Source of the DNA: an uncultured Spirochaetia bacterium
GTDB taxonomy: Bacteria; Spirochaetota; Brachyspiria; Brachyspirales; Brachyspiraceae
Assembly (NCBI GenBank): GCA_947040945.1
Contig: CAMRCO010000007.1
Location: forward strand, 1 to 42,727
Reading direction: 5' to 3'
Length of the DNA stretch: 42,727 nt
This document shows positions 14,156 to 23,126 of this stretch, one piece after another. A model generated the notes under the pieces. That model did no database searches. It had not been told where the DNA came from and saw only the letters and a list, made by a program, of their open reading frames with translations. Positions within the stretch are counted from its first letter, which is position 1; each line of letters begins with the position of its first letter. Both the position numbers and the translations under genes were made by a program.

Positions 14156-16291
14156 TTATTTTTTTACTGAAATTTTAATACCTAAAATATAAAACACATT
14201 AAAGTACCTAGTTTTTTTAATTGAGAATATTCTTTCTTTTAGTGGAATCTTTTGTTTTTTATTACTAGTATTATAACTAAGTAGTTTTTTATAATGTATA
14301 CAAAGTAATTCATAATATAGAGATGGAGTTGTATTATATTTAATATTCATACGTTTTAATTTCTCTTCAAAATTATTTATCAATTCACTTTCGGATACAG
14401 TTGTTATTAAATCTTTTATGTCATACTTACTGTATATTTTGTTATTCTTCATTGCTATACTATACACTTCTTCTAAATAACTTTCTTTAGAGTTTTCATC
14501 GAAGATGTCCCCATTACTAAAAAGCAGTGGCGAGTCATCAATAAAGTATTTGAAATTATTAGCAATTAGATCTAACTTAAACTTATAATCAGATGCAAGT
14601 TTATATGCCAAGTCATAATAACAAGCTATAGAATTATAACAACTTGATTTTATGAAGTATACTTCTTTTGTAGCAATATTATAATTAAAAATAGTGGACT
14701 CTGTTATTTTGCTTGGAATATGCTTTTCTTTTATAATGTAATCATCATCTATTTTTATGATACCTCTGGCTATATAATCAATTTTGTTGTCAACCAATAC
14801 TTCAGAAACACATTCTTCTATAGAGTTTGTAAAATAAAAATCATCACTATTAAGAATAGTAATATAGTCCCCTGAAGCTAGGGGAAGACCTTTGTTTATT
14901 GCGTCATATACCCCTTCATGAGGTTCGCTAATATAATAATCAATATACTCTTCATATTTTTTTATAATGCTTAATGTAGAGTCAGTGCTTCCACCATCAA
15001 TAATGATATATTCAATATTGTCGTATGTTTGGTTAAGAACTGACAAAATAGATCTTTCCAAAAACTTCTCTCCATTGTAGACAGTCATTATAATAGTTAC
15101 AAGTGGTTTATTTTCTGACCCATGTTTATATTTATTTTGGCATCTAAGCCCGCCTTCTGACTTTCTATTATTTGTTAGATCAGGGTATATTATATATTTA
15201 TTTACTATATTGTTAGGAAAAATATTCAGTTTATTTTCAGATATGTTTTTAATAGTTGAATATTCATTATTTTCTTTAAGCTTAAATATATCTATACATT
15301 TTTTAGGATTCTCTTCTAAAACCCGTCTATATAATATTTTTTTTTGATTATCTGTAAAATTATATTTTAATATTACAGAATATACAAAATCAAAAGTATA
15401 CTCACTAAGCCAATTAGCTACAAATTTATATAAACTTTCAAGTTCTTTTATGTTCATATCTTTAAGTCTTTTTGACATAACTTTTACATGTTCTTTATTT
15501 GAAGCATCTAAATTAGAATTACTAGCTCCTCCTAAAGTAAAAGCAACTGTTGAATATCTTATTAATTCATATTTTGGAGACAAATCTATTATCTTAAATA
15601 CTAAGTCTAAATCGCCTGCTATCTTAAACGATGTGTCATAATATCCAATTTTGTTATATATTTTTTTTTCTATAAACATTGTTTGATGACAAGCTGGAAG
15701 TGTCACTAAAAAAGCTACATCATCAAAATTACTTGCTTTTTGTATTCTAATTATATTTTCATGTTCATCTATAATATCAGCATTGGCTGCTATAATATCA
15801 GCATTTGAGGACAAAACCAAATCTACACTGCTTTTTACAGCAAAGTCATAATAAAAGTCATCACTATTAAGAATGGCAATGTAATCCCCTGAGGCTAGGG
15901 TAAGCCCTTTGTTCATCGCATCAAATATACCCTTGTCAGACTCACTAACATAATAATCAATATAGTCTTCATATTTTTCTATAATGCTTAGTGTAGAGTC
16001 AGTACTTCCTCCATCAATAATGATATATTCAATATTGTCGTATGTTTGATTAAGAACAGACAAAATAGCCCTTTCTAAAAATTCTTCCTCATTATAGACC
16101 ACAGTAATAATAGTTACAAGTGGTTTATTTTTTAGACTATGTTTATATTTGTTTTTAGTTCTAAATCCACCTTCAGTTTTTCTATTATCTGTTAAGTCAG
16201 GATATGTTATGTATTTATTTACTATATTCTTAGGAAAAATACTAAGTTTATTTTCAGATATATTTTTAGATGTCGAATAGCATAGATTCAT
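14156..16291 (-). CDS. tandem two-domain family 2 glycosyltransferase (GT2-GT2)
   Basis: A 711-residue cytoplasmic protein made of two GT2 (GT-A fold) catalytic domains. Each has a nucleotide-sugar site beginning PLVTII (about residues 57 and 396), the IIIDGGSTDSTLSII block, and an NSDD DxD-type motif (about 142 and 481). The first 145 residues of each half are about 80% identical by hand alignment, while the acceptor-side halves differ (CHQTMF and GDLDLVFK in domain 1; a different sequence in domain 2). This suggests two sugar transfers with a shared donor or a shared linkage but different acceptors. The C-terminus carries YFNVFYILGIKISVKK, echoed at the N-terminus of the divergent GT4 gene. 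It has its own consensus promoter. Confidence 0.9.
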   Translation of the reverse strand: MNLCYSTSKNISENKLSIFPKNIVNKYITYPDLTDNRKTEGGFRTKNKYKHSLKNKPLVTIITVVYNEEEFLERAILSVLNQTYDNIEYIIIDGGSTDSTLSIIEKYEDYIDYYVSESDKGIFDAMNKGLTLASGDYIAILNSDDFYYDFAVKSSVDLVLSSNADIIAANADIIDEHENIIRIQKASNFDDVAFLVTLPACHQTMFIEKKIYNKIGYYDTSFKIAGDLDLVFKIIDLSPKYELIRYSTVAFTLGGASNSNLDASNKEHVKVMSKRLKDMNIKELESLYKFVANWLSEYTFDFVYSVILKYNFTDNQKKILYRRVLEENPKKCIDIFKLKENNEYSTIKNISENKLNIFPNNIVNKYIIYPDLTNNRKSEGGLRCQNKYKHGSENKPLVTIIMTVYNGEKFLERSILSVLNQTYDNIEYIIIDGGSTDSTLSIIKKYEEYIDYYISEPHEGVYDAINKGLPLASGDYITILNSDDFYFTNSIEECVSEVLVDNKIDYIARGIIKIDDDYIIKEKHIPSKITESTIFNYNIATKEVYFIKSSCYNSIACYYDLAYKLASDYKFKLDLIANNFKYFIDDSPLLFSNGDIFDENSKESYLEEVYSIAMKNNKIYSKYDIKDLITTVSESELINNFEEKLKRMNIKYNTTPSLYYELLCIHYKKLLSYNTSNKKQKIPLKERIFSIKKTRYFNVFYILGIKISVKK
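14835..15259 (-). repeat. intragenic duplication, copy in the C-terminal GT2 domain
   Basis: Corresponds to residues 345 to about 486, offset by 1017 bp (339 codons) from the copy at 15852-16276. Long stretches are almost identical at DNA level, for example the segments around 14860-14900 and 14985-15035 against their partners. Confidence 0.85.
15852..16276 (-). repeat. intragenic duplication, copy in the N-terminal GT2 domain
   Basis: Corresponds to residues 6 to about 147 and is the partner of 14835-15259 in the same orientation. Similarity stops sharply after the NSDDFY motif. Confidence 0.85.
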
Positions 16292-16322
16292 TTTATTGTC
16301 CTAGTATCATTTTAAACACTAC

Positions 16323-16355
16323 TTGAAATTATATCATAAAAGTTTATACTGTCAA
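16323..16355. promoter_or_regulatory. two face-to-face promoters occupying the same DNA
   Basis: Plus strand: TTGAAA (16323-16328), 16 bases, TATACT (16345-16350), driving the GT4 gene. Minus strand: TTGACA (16355-16350), 16 bases, TATAAT (16333-16328), driving the GT2-GT2 gene. The -35 of each overlaps the -10 of the other by one base, so polymerase cannot occupy both at once. Confidence 0.75.
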
Positions 16356-16376
16356 ATATATAGGAGTATGTAGTTT

Positions 16377-17834
16377 ATGAAAAATAATATTTTTTGTTTG
16401 TCTAGAGAAAATAACTTTTTAGTAATTGCAATACTTGGAATAAAAATACGTGTATATAACAAATATTATGCTTTAGAAAGTAGGCTTGATGATTTATCTA
16501 AGTTTACAGCAAAAGTTATCTATGAAGAGAACTTACTTGAGCGTGTAAAAAAATATGAATTAAAAAAACCTAACTCCACTAAACTTAAAAATATAGTATC
16601 TATAAATACTGTAGCTAAAAAAGGTGGAGCTGCTCGAATAGCGTATACTGTTGCTAATACTGTAGGGAAGAGAGGATTTAATAGTGTAATGGCTACAAGT
16701 GGCATCAGTGAAAACCTTAAAGATGAGGAATATGTTAAGTTTTTATCTATTTCATCTAATGAGGAACATAAATTTTCAGAGTATTTAAATAATCAAACAG
16801 GTTACCTAGATTTTTTCTATTATAAAAGTCTAGCCTTAAAAAATAGGGAAGAGTTTAAGAATGCTAGTTTACTACATCTTCATAATTTACATGGTAGCTA
16901 TTTTTCATGTTTTGCACTTCCAGAATTAACAGCACTTAAACCAACTATTTGGACTCTTCATGACACTCAAGCTTTTACAGGACACTGTGCGGGGCTTATA
17001 GATTGTAATAAATGGGAAAATGAAGAGTGTCTAAATTGTCCTAATATATCTTTATATCAAGCATTGCCTTTTGATACGGCTAACTTTATTTATAAAAATA
17101 AAAAATATATATATGAAAATATGGCTAGTGACACTGTTTTAGTATCTCCTTCTAATTGGCTTATTGATAATGTTAAAAAGAGTATACTGCGTAATTATGA
17201 TATACGCTTAATAAATAACGGTATAGATGATAATATTTATAAACCTTATAATAAAGTAGATGTTAGGAATGAGCTTGATTTGCCACAAAACAAAAAAATA
17301 TTGATGTTTGCTTGTGATGGAGGCGACAAAAGTCCTTGGAAAGGTGGAGAGTATATTAAAGAAATATATGACACGTTTAGTAGTAACAAAGATTTGTTTT
17401 TTATGGTTATTGGTGCAGGTAGAAAAGAAGAATTGATAAACAAAAATTATCTAAAAATACCTTATATTACTGATGAGAGTCTACTCGCTAAATATTATAA
17501 TGCATCCGACTTGTTTATTTATCCTTCTAAAGCTGATAGTTTTGGATTAGTTTTAGCAGAAGCATTATCATCTGGATTACCTGTGATTACATTTAATACT
17601 GGGGGAATACCTGAAATAGTTGAGCACATGAAAACGGGGTATATTGCTGAGCATTGCAATATAGATGACTTTATAAAGGGCATAAATACATTTTTATCAG
17701 ATAGCAATTTAATGGAAAAAGCTTCTATTTTAGGAGTAGAAATAGTAAAAGAAAAATTTACTAATAAATTAATGGTTGATAAATATTTGAATCTTTACAA
17801 TGAAGTGTACGAAAAAAGACTAGCCTTAAAATAA
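16377..17834 (+). CDS. family 4 glycosyltransferase (WcaC-like)
   Basis: A 485-residue GT-B fold enzyme. The N-terminal half holds NTVAKKGGAARIAYTVAN (about 78-95), a GGAAR acceptor-side motif, then WTLHDTQAFTGHCAG and a cysteine cluster (CAGLIDC, ECLNCP) seen in WcaC-like colanic-acid type transferases and probably metal-binding. The C-terminal half holds the donor site, with the E-x7-E motif in SKADSFGLVLAEALSSGLPV (about 382-401) and NTGGIPEIV. It probably adds a hexose to a surface polysaccharide. AGGAG lies 10 bases before the ATG. Residues 14-26 (FLVIAILGIKIRV) match the C-terminal tail of the divergent GT2-GT2 protein. Confidence 0.88.
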   Translation: MKNNIFCLSRENNFLVIAILGIKIRVYNKYYALESRLDDLSKFTAKVIYEENLLERVKKYELKKPNSTKLKNIVSINTVAKKGGAARIAYTVANTVGKRGFNSVMATSGISENLKDEEYVKFLSISSNEEHKFSEYLNNQTGYLDFFYYKSLALKNREEFKNASLLHLHNLHGSYFSCFALPELTALKPTIWTLHDTQAFTGHCAGLIDCNKWENEECLNCPNISLYQALPFDTANFIYKNKKYIYENMASDTVLVSPSNWLIDNVKKSILRNYDIRLINNGIDDNIYKPYNKVDVRNELDLPQNKKILMFACDGGDKSPWKGGEYIKEIYDTFSSNKDLFFMVIGAGRKEELINKNYLKIPYITDESLLAKYYNASDLFIYPSKADSFGLVLAEALSSGLPVITFNTGGIPEIVEHMKTGYIAEHCNIDDFIKGINTFLSDSNLMEKASILGVEIVKEKFTNKLMVDKYLNLYNEVYEKRLALK

Positions 17835-17866
17835 GTATTTAAATAATAATACCATTAAATCAGAAG

Positions 17867-17895
17867 TTGAATTTTTTTAAACTAGAATATATATT
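17867..17895 (+). promoter_or_regulatory. promoter of waaF, apparently leaderless
   Basis: TTGAAT (17867-17872), 17 bases, TATATT (17890-17895). The ATG at 17903 is 8 bases after the -10 box, where transcription should begin; no ribosome site lies between. A second TATAAT at 17895-17900 is too close to the ATG to act as the -10. Confidence 0.55.
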
Positions 17896-17902
17896 ATAAT
17901 TT

Positions 17903-18898
17903 ATGAAAAAAATAAATAAAATACTAATACATGCGCCAAATTGGCTTGGTGATATAATGATGTCCTTACCCGCTATGACTCTTATAAGAGAAAAATATAG
18001 TGATGCACATATATCAATTTTTCTTAAAAGTAGTATGTGTTCTGTATTTGAAGAAAGCGACATAATTAATGAAACTATACCATTAAGTAAAATTGACACT
18101 ATAAAAAGTAAAAAATTTGATATGGCTATTTTATTTCCAAACTCATTTATAAGTGCTCTTAGAGTATTTGGTAAAGGTATTAAGTATAGAGTAGGGTATT
18201 CAGGTGATTACAGAAATATGATGCTCACTCATATTGCCGACAGAAAACCTGTTAGGTGGATTAATACAACAGCATATTATGTAAATATGCTTAAAGTTAT
18301 CGGAATTGAAAGCGAAGTTCCAAAAGTAAAACTTAATATTGGTAGTAAAGCTTTAGAGAGAGCATCTTTGTATTTAGAAAATGAAGATGCATTATCTAAA
18401 CCTATATTTGCTTATGGAGTAGGGGCTACAAATAGTTTTGGGAAAGTGTGGCATGAAAAACATTTTGCGGAAATTATGAATACTTTATCAAAAAAATATG
18501 ATGCCAAAACTCTAATTATTTCTACACCAGAGGAAAGTGAAATGGTGAAAAATGTTGTTTCTTTGCTTGACCATAAACCTCTAATTCCTCATCGTGATTT
18601 AGCAACAATATCTGCTATGCTTAGCCTTTGTAAAGGCTTTATAGGAAATGACTCAGGCGCTATGCATCTTTCTAGTGCGATAGGAATCCCAACACTAGGA
18701 CTATACTTCGCAACTCCTCCATATCAAAATATGCCAATAGGTGAAAGAAGTGACATAATAGTTAAGCAACTTCCTTGTGCTTTTTGTGGTGGACAAAAAT
18801 GCAAATTAGGTACATTTGAGTGTAGAGAAGTTATAAAGCCAAATGAAGTTTTAGCAAAATTTGAAAATATGATAGAAAAAGTTAGCTCTAAAAATTAA
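17903..18898 (+). CDS. waaF: ADP-heptose:LPS heptosyltransferase II (GT9)
   Basis: A 331-residue GT-B enzyme of family 9 that adds the second heptose to the lipopolysaccharide inner core. Diagnostic segments are ILIHAPNWLGDIMMSLPAM (residues 7-25), GVGATNSFGKVWHEKHFAEI (about 172-191) and GFIGNDSGAMHLSSAIGIP (about 250-268), with the donor-binding GNDSG. A late cysteine group (CAFCGGQKC) is common in WaaF. It supports an LPS or lipooligosaccharide with a heptose-containing core. It lies 68 bases after the GT4 gene but has a promoter 8 bases before its ATG and no ribosome site, so it may be translated from a leaderless mRNA. Its last four bases overlap the end of the opposite-strand gene. Confidence 0.9.
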   Translation: MKKINKILIHAPNWLGDIMMSLPAMTLIREKYSDAHISIFLKSSMCSVFEESDIINETIPLSKIDTIKSKKFDMAILFPNSFISALRVFGKGIKYRVGYSGDYRNMMLTHIADRKPVRWINTTAYYVNMLKVIGIESEVPKVKLNIGSKALERASLYLENEDALSKPIFAYGVGATNSFGKVWHEKHFAEIMNTLSKKYDAKTLIISTPEESEMVKNVVSLLDHKPLIPHRDLATISAMLSLCKGFIGNDSGAMHLSSAIGIPTLGLYFATPPYQNMPIGERSDIIVKQLPCAFCGGQKCKLGTFECREVIKPNEVLAKFENMIEKVSSKN

Positions 18899-19278
18899 TT
18901 TTTATTTTTAAGCTCTAATGCCTCATGTACTATTGGTATAAGCACATCGAAGTCGAGAGGTTTTTCTATAAGCTTAAATACACCTTCTTCTATAATTTCT
19001 CTTACCATTTCATTATTTCCATAAGCTGTGATAATGATGATAGGTATAGATATACGTCTTTTTTTCATTTCTCTTATAAAAGCAAGCCCTGTCATTGTAG
19101 GCATTAATAAGTCAGTAATTATTACATCAACAGCATTATTTTCAAGAAGTGTAATAGCTGCTTTTCCATTATCAGCTGCTATAACTTCAATATTGTTAGG
19201 TTCAAAAGTGTACCTCATTAAGTCTCTTATGCTACTTTCATCATCTATAATAAGAGCCAATGGTTTTCCATTTTTCAT
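18895..19278 (-). CDS. single-domain response regulator (CheY-like receiver)
   Basis: A 127-residue receiver domain with no output domain. The acidic pair is Asp12-Asp13, the phosphoacceptor is Asp56 in VIITDLLMP, and Thr84 (IITAYG) and Lys106 (IEKPLD) complete the switch. It must act by protein contact, for example as a CheY-like or phosphorelay intermediate. No histidine kinase is adjacent. GAGGAT lies about 7 bases before the ATG. It follows gltX by 24 bases on the same strand, so it is probably the last gene of the 25.2-18.9 kb leftward run. Its stop codon interlocks with the waaF stop in a TTAA palindrome. Confidence 0.93.
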   Translation of the reverse strand: MKNGKPLALIIDDESSIRDLMRYTFEPNNIEVIAADNGKAAITLLENNAVDVIITDLLMPTMTGLAFIREMKKRRISIPIIIITAYGNNEMVREIIEEGVFKLIEKPLDFDVLIPIVHEALELKNKN

Positions 19279-19302
19279 TTTTTATCCTCAAATAAGTATA
19301 CG

Positions 19303-20745
19303 CTAAACAAATTTATTTAATCTATATAAAATACTTTCTTTTCCTAAAATATCGCATATATGTGAAAGCTCGCTTCCCTCAGAAGTTCCTGTTAAAGCAT
19401 ACCTAATTGGATGATAAAGTAGAGGTCCTTTTACTCCAACTTCTTTTTGAGTAAGTTTTATCAAGTCTTTAATATTTGCGTCTTCTATAGTATCCATTTC
19501 TGATATTTTTTCTTTAAAGAATTTAAGTACTTTTTGGCTCTCTTCTTTTTCTAGAATCTCTTTCATTTCAGTTGTAATCTCAAAATCATTTTGAAAAAAT
19601 ATTGGTACATATTTTGATATGTCATTTAAGACAACACAATTATGTCTGATAACAGAAACAAGTTTTTTTGCCCAAGCACCTTCCTCTTCAGTATAATCCT
19701 CTTTAAGGAAACCGTCTTTTATCAAAAATGGCAAAAACAGATTTGTAATTTCATCTAAATCAGTATTTCTAATATGCCAAGCATTTAAGTGTCTAAGCTT
19801 TGCTGTATCAAATATCGCAGGGCTTTTTGAAAATCTATTTAATGCAAATGCTTTTATCATATCCTCATCTACCATAGTTTCAAGAGCCTCAGGATGAGTC
19901 CAACCAAGTAATGCTAAAAAGTTTCTTATAGCTTGTGGTAAATAACCTTCATCTTTAAAATCCATTAAAGTTGAAGCCCCATGCCTTTTTGATAATTTTT
20001 CTTTATCACTTCCAAGTATCATTGCAGTGTGTGCAAACTTTGGCACTTCAAAACCAAATGCTTGATATATTAAAACTTGTTTTGATGTGTTTGAAATATG
20101 GTCTTCGCCTCTGATAACATGTGTTATTCTCATTAACATATCATCTATAACAACAGCATAATTGTATGTTGGAAAACCATTTTCACGACACAAAACAATG
20201 TCGCCAACTTCATGGCTTGCTTTTTTTACAGTGCCACGTACAAAGTCTTCAAACACAGATATTTCATCTTTAGGGCAATTAAACCTGACCCTAGCAAGTT
20301 CCCCATTTTTAATACGTTCTTTAGCTTCATCTAATGACACAGCCTTACATTTTCCGTCATAAGTGATTAATTGATTTAAAGTTTTTTGCATGGAAGATTT
20401 TTTTTCAAGCTCTTCTGATGTGCAAAAACAATAATAGGCTTTGCCTTCTTCTAAAAGTTTATCTGTATATTCTTTATATATTTCAAGTCTATCTGATTGA
20501 TAATATGGTCCATAAGGGCCTTCAATTTCAGGACCTTCATCCCAATCGATATTAAGCCATTTAAGGGACTTAATAGCCATATCAACAGCTTCTTTAGTGC
20601 TACGTTTTTGATCAGTATCTTCTATTCTTAAAACTAATATTCCACCGACTGATTTTGCATAAAGCCAGTTAAACAAAGCAGTTCTAGCATTTCCAATATG
20701 TAAAAATCCAGTAGGAGATGGTGCAAAGCGAACTCTAACTTGCAT
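19303..20745 (-). CDS. gltX: glutamate-tRNA ligase
   Basis: A 480-residue class I synthetase that charges tRNA-Glu, and probably tRNA-Gln as well given gatC here. It has the HIGH motif in FAPSPTGFLHIGNART (residues 7-22, HIG at 16-18), RIEDTDQKRS, the KMSKS-type motif KLSKRHG near residue 255, and a zinc site with Cys106, Cys108, Tyr129 and Cys133 in exactly the E. coli spacing. GGAG lies 9 bases before the ATG. A weak promoter (TTGATA 20804-20799, 15 bases, TATAAA 20783-20778) is possible in the 73-base gap after mltG. Whether it discriminates against tRNA-Gln cannot be read by eye. Confidence 0.96.
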   Translation of the reverse strand: MQVRVRFAPSPTGFLHIGNARTALFNWLYAKSVGGILVLRIEDTDQKRSTKEAVDMAIKSLKWLNIDWDEGPEIEGPYGPYYQSDRLEIYKEYTDKLLEEGKAYYCFCTSEELEKKSSMQKTLNQLITYDGKCKAVSLDEAKERIKNGELARVRFNCPKDEISVFEDFVRGTVKKASHEVGDIVLCRENGFPTYNYAVVIDDMLMRITHVIRGEDHISNTSKQVLIYQAFGFEVPKFAHTAMILGSDKEKLSKRHGASTLMDFKDEGYLPQAIRNFLALLGWTHPEALETMVDEDMIKAFALNRFSKSPAIFDTAKLRHLNAWHIRNTDLDEITNLFLPFLIKDGFLKEDYTEEEGAWAKKLVSVIRHNCVVLNDISKYVPIFFQNDFEITTEMKEILEKEESQKVLKFFKEKISEMDTIEDANIKDLIKLTQKEVGVKGPLLYHPIRYALTGTSEGSELSHICDILGKESILYRLNKFV

Positions 20746-20818
20746 TTGTAAACTCCATTTAAAAATTAATAAGACAGTTTATACTAAATAAAAATAAATA
20801 TCAAATATTATATTAAAA

Positions 20819-21835
20819 TTATTTTCCAAATATATATCTGTCAATATACTTTAAATGTTGTGCATAATCTTTTGAAAAAGCATGTTTACCTGTTCCGTCA
20901 GCTACAAAAAAGTAGTAATCAGTTTTAGCAGGAAACATAGCTGCATTTATAGCCTTCTCGCCACTACTAGCAATAGGTCCAGGTGGTAGCCCTGAAACTT
21001 TATATGTATTATATGGATGAATCATTAGAAGATCATTTCTCCTCAAATTTGGTTTTTCTATTGAATCACCCTTTTCTAAAACCATAGCATAAACAGTTGT
21101 AGGATCTGCTTGAAGTCTCATGTCAATAGCAAGTCTATTATAATATACAGATGATATAAGGGTAGGGTCATCATTTGGTCCCATTTCTTTTTCAACCAAA
21201 GATGCCATAGAAAGTAATTGATGCATTGTAACACCAAGCTCACTTGCTCTTTTTTTAAGTTGTTCTCTTGGATAAACTTTAAAAAGTGTGTTTATCATTG
21301 TTTCTATTATAGTTTGTGCATTATTCCCTTTTATTATGTAATACGTAGATGGGTATAAATAGCCTTCAACACTTGATGCTGGTATATCATATTTTGAAAG
21401 TATCTCTTTGCTATGAGCCAATTCTAAAAATTCATCTCTGTTAGCAAGACCCAAGCTATCTAAATGATTTGCTATGTCATATATGTTTTTACCTTCTGGT
21501 ATTGTAAAAGAAATTAAAACTTGACGACCTTCATTTATGTAGCGGAGTATATTTATTGTACTCATCGAACTATTTATTTCATAAAAACCCGCTTGAAGTT
21601 TTTTATCATATTTTAAGTATTTTGCCAAACCTGTAAATAGTTTGCTATTTCTGATGAGTTTATCGCTTTCTAGCCTTTTACCAATAGAGTAGGCTGTGTC
21701 CCCTTTTTTTACTTCAAAATAAACACTTTCATTATTGCCTTCATTTGTTGGGCCTAAAAGGTAAAAAAATGTTGCTCCTAAAATAATGCCCACAACTAGT
21801 ATTGAAGTTATACTAATAATTATATTTTTTTTCAT
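20819..21835 (-). CDS. mltG: endolytic murein transglycosylase MltG (YceG)
   Basis: A 338-residue inner-membrane enzyme that cuts nascent glycan strands of peptidoglycan. An N-terminal membrane helix (about residues 5-26) is followed by a LysM-like region (about 38-105) and the YceG catalytic domain. The catalytic glutamate is Glu215 in MASLVEKEMG, with VEGYLYPSTY, LQADPTTVYA and NTYKVSGLPPGPI conserved. It lies 4 bases after hisS, so the two are in one operon; the usual partner tmk/holB genes are not here. Confidence 0.95.
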   Translation of the reverse strand: MKKNIIISITSILVVGIILGATFFYLLGPTNEGNNESVYFEVKKGDTAYSIGKRLESDKLIRNSKLFTGLAKYLKYDKKLQAGFYEINSSMSTINILRYINEGRQVLISFTIPEGKNIYDIANHLDSLGLANRDEFLELAHSKEILSKYDIPASSVEGYLYPSTYYIIKGNNAQTIIETMINTLFKVYPREQLKKRASELGVTMHQLLSMASLVEKEMGPNDDPTLISSVYYNRLAIDMRLQADPTTVYAMVLEKGDSIEKPNLRRNDLLMIHPYNTYKVSGLPPGPIASSGEKAINAAMFPAKTDYYFFVADGTGKHAFSKDYAQHLKYIDRYIFGK

Positions 21836-21839
21836 AAAC

Positions 21840-23090
21840 TTACTTATTTTTTAGCTCTTTTTCTATATTATCTAAAGATACTTCTTTTTCGTCTCCACTG
21901 TCCATATCTCTGATTTTGCAAACATTTTTAGAAATCTCATCAGTACCTATAATAAGAGTATATTTTGCATTCTTTTTATTAGCAAGTTTAAACTGTGATT
22001 TTATAGATTTTAAATCGAAATCAAAGTCAGATTTTATATTATTTGCTCTTAATCTTTTAAGTATAGGCATAACATGATTTATAGTTTCCTTAAAAGCGAT
22101 TATAAATACGTCAAGCCTGTCTTCTATAAATTTTTCATTTTCAATCATAAATATGAGTCGCTCTATGCCCATAGCACTCCCTACAGCAGGAACATCTACG
22201 CCATTATTAAACATGCCTGCGAGTTTATCATATCTACCGCCACCTAGAATTGCACTTTGTGCTCCTAAATTACTAGACTGAATTTCGAAAGCAGTTTTAG
22301 TATAATAATCAAGCCCACGAACAAGCATAGGGTTTATAGTAAACGCTTGTCCAAGCCTTGTAAGCTCCTCACAAAGACCGTCAAAATGTTCTCTACACTC
22401 ATCACATACAAAGTCATAGAATGTAGGTATTTTTTTTATAATTTCTTGACATGTTGGATTTTTACAATCGAGCATTCTTAATATATTTTTGTCATATCTA
22501 ACTTGACATGTCTCACATAAATTATCTTTTTCTGAAGAAAGAGATTCCCTTAATGCTTGATTATATTTTGGTTTACAGTTAGGGCAACCCACAGTATTTA
22601 TAACAAGTTCAGTTTCAGTTATATTAAAAGAATCAAGTATAGCTACATTAAGGAGTATAGTTTCGACGTCAGCAAGATATGAACTTGAACCTATACACTC
22701 AATACCAAACTGATGAAACTCTCTATATCTTCCTTTTTGAGGACGCTCACCTCTATACATTGAGCCTATATAAAAAAGTTTATTCATAGCATATTCTTTT
22801 TGTAGAGAGTTTTCTAAATATGCCCTCACAACAGCTGCCGTATTTTCTGGTCTAAGTGTAAGAGAACGTCCACCTCTGTCTAAAAATGTAAACATTTCCT
22901 TAGATACTATGTCAGTTTCTTCACCAATGCCTCTTGTGAATAATTCAGTAGACTCAAATATTGGTGTTCTTATTTCACTGAATCCATGTATTGTAGCAAT
23001 TTTGTTTATTTCATTTTGTACAAAGCTCATTTTTTTAGCACTTTCATAAAATAAGTCGTTAGTGCCTCTTGGTCTTTTTATTATTAACAT
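21840..23090 (-). CDS. hisS: histidine-tRNA ligase
   Basis: A 416-residue class II synthetase. Visible are PRGTNDLF (residues 7-14), motif 2 with YRGERPQKGRYREFHQFG, the histidine loops LVRGLDYYTKTAFEI and LGGGRYDKL, and a C-terminal anticodon-binding domain (about 320-410). An insertion at about 165-225 carries cysteine pairs (GCPNC, LCETC, DCKNPTC, VCDEC), common in bacterial HisRS of this type and likely zinc-binding. A GGGGAAAG ribosome site precedes the ATG. It sits between the secreted TPR-PEGA protein and mltG with gaps of 36 and 4 bases, in one leftward operon. Confidence 0.97.
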   Translation of the reverse strand: MLIIKRPRGTNDLFYESAKKMSFVQNEINKIATIHGFSEIRTPIFESTELFTRGIGEETDIVSKEMFTFLDRGGRSLTLRPENTAAVVRAYLENSLQKEYAMNKLFYIGSMYRGERPQKGRYREFHQFGIECIGSSSYLADVETILLNVAILDSFNITETELVINTVGCPNCKPKYNQALRESLSSEKDNLCETCQVRYDKNILRMLDCKNPTCQEIIKKIPTFYDFVCDECREHFDGLCEELTRLGQAFTINPMLVRGLDYYTKTAFEIQSSNLGAQSAILGGGRYDKLAGMFNNGVDVPAVGSAMGIERLIFMIENEKFIEDRLDVFIIAFKETINHVMPILKRLRANNIKSDFDFDLKSIKSQFKLANKKNAKYTLIIGTDEISKNVCKIRDMDSGDEKEVSLDNIEKELKNK

Positions 23091-23126
23091 AATCTTTCCC
23101 CATAAATATATAAAAAATTTAGCCTA

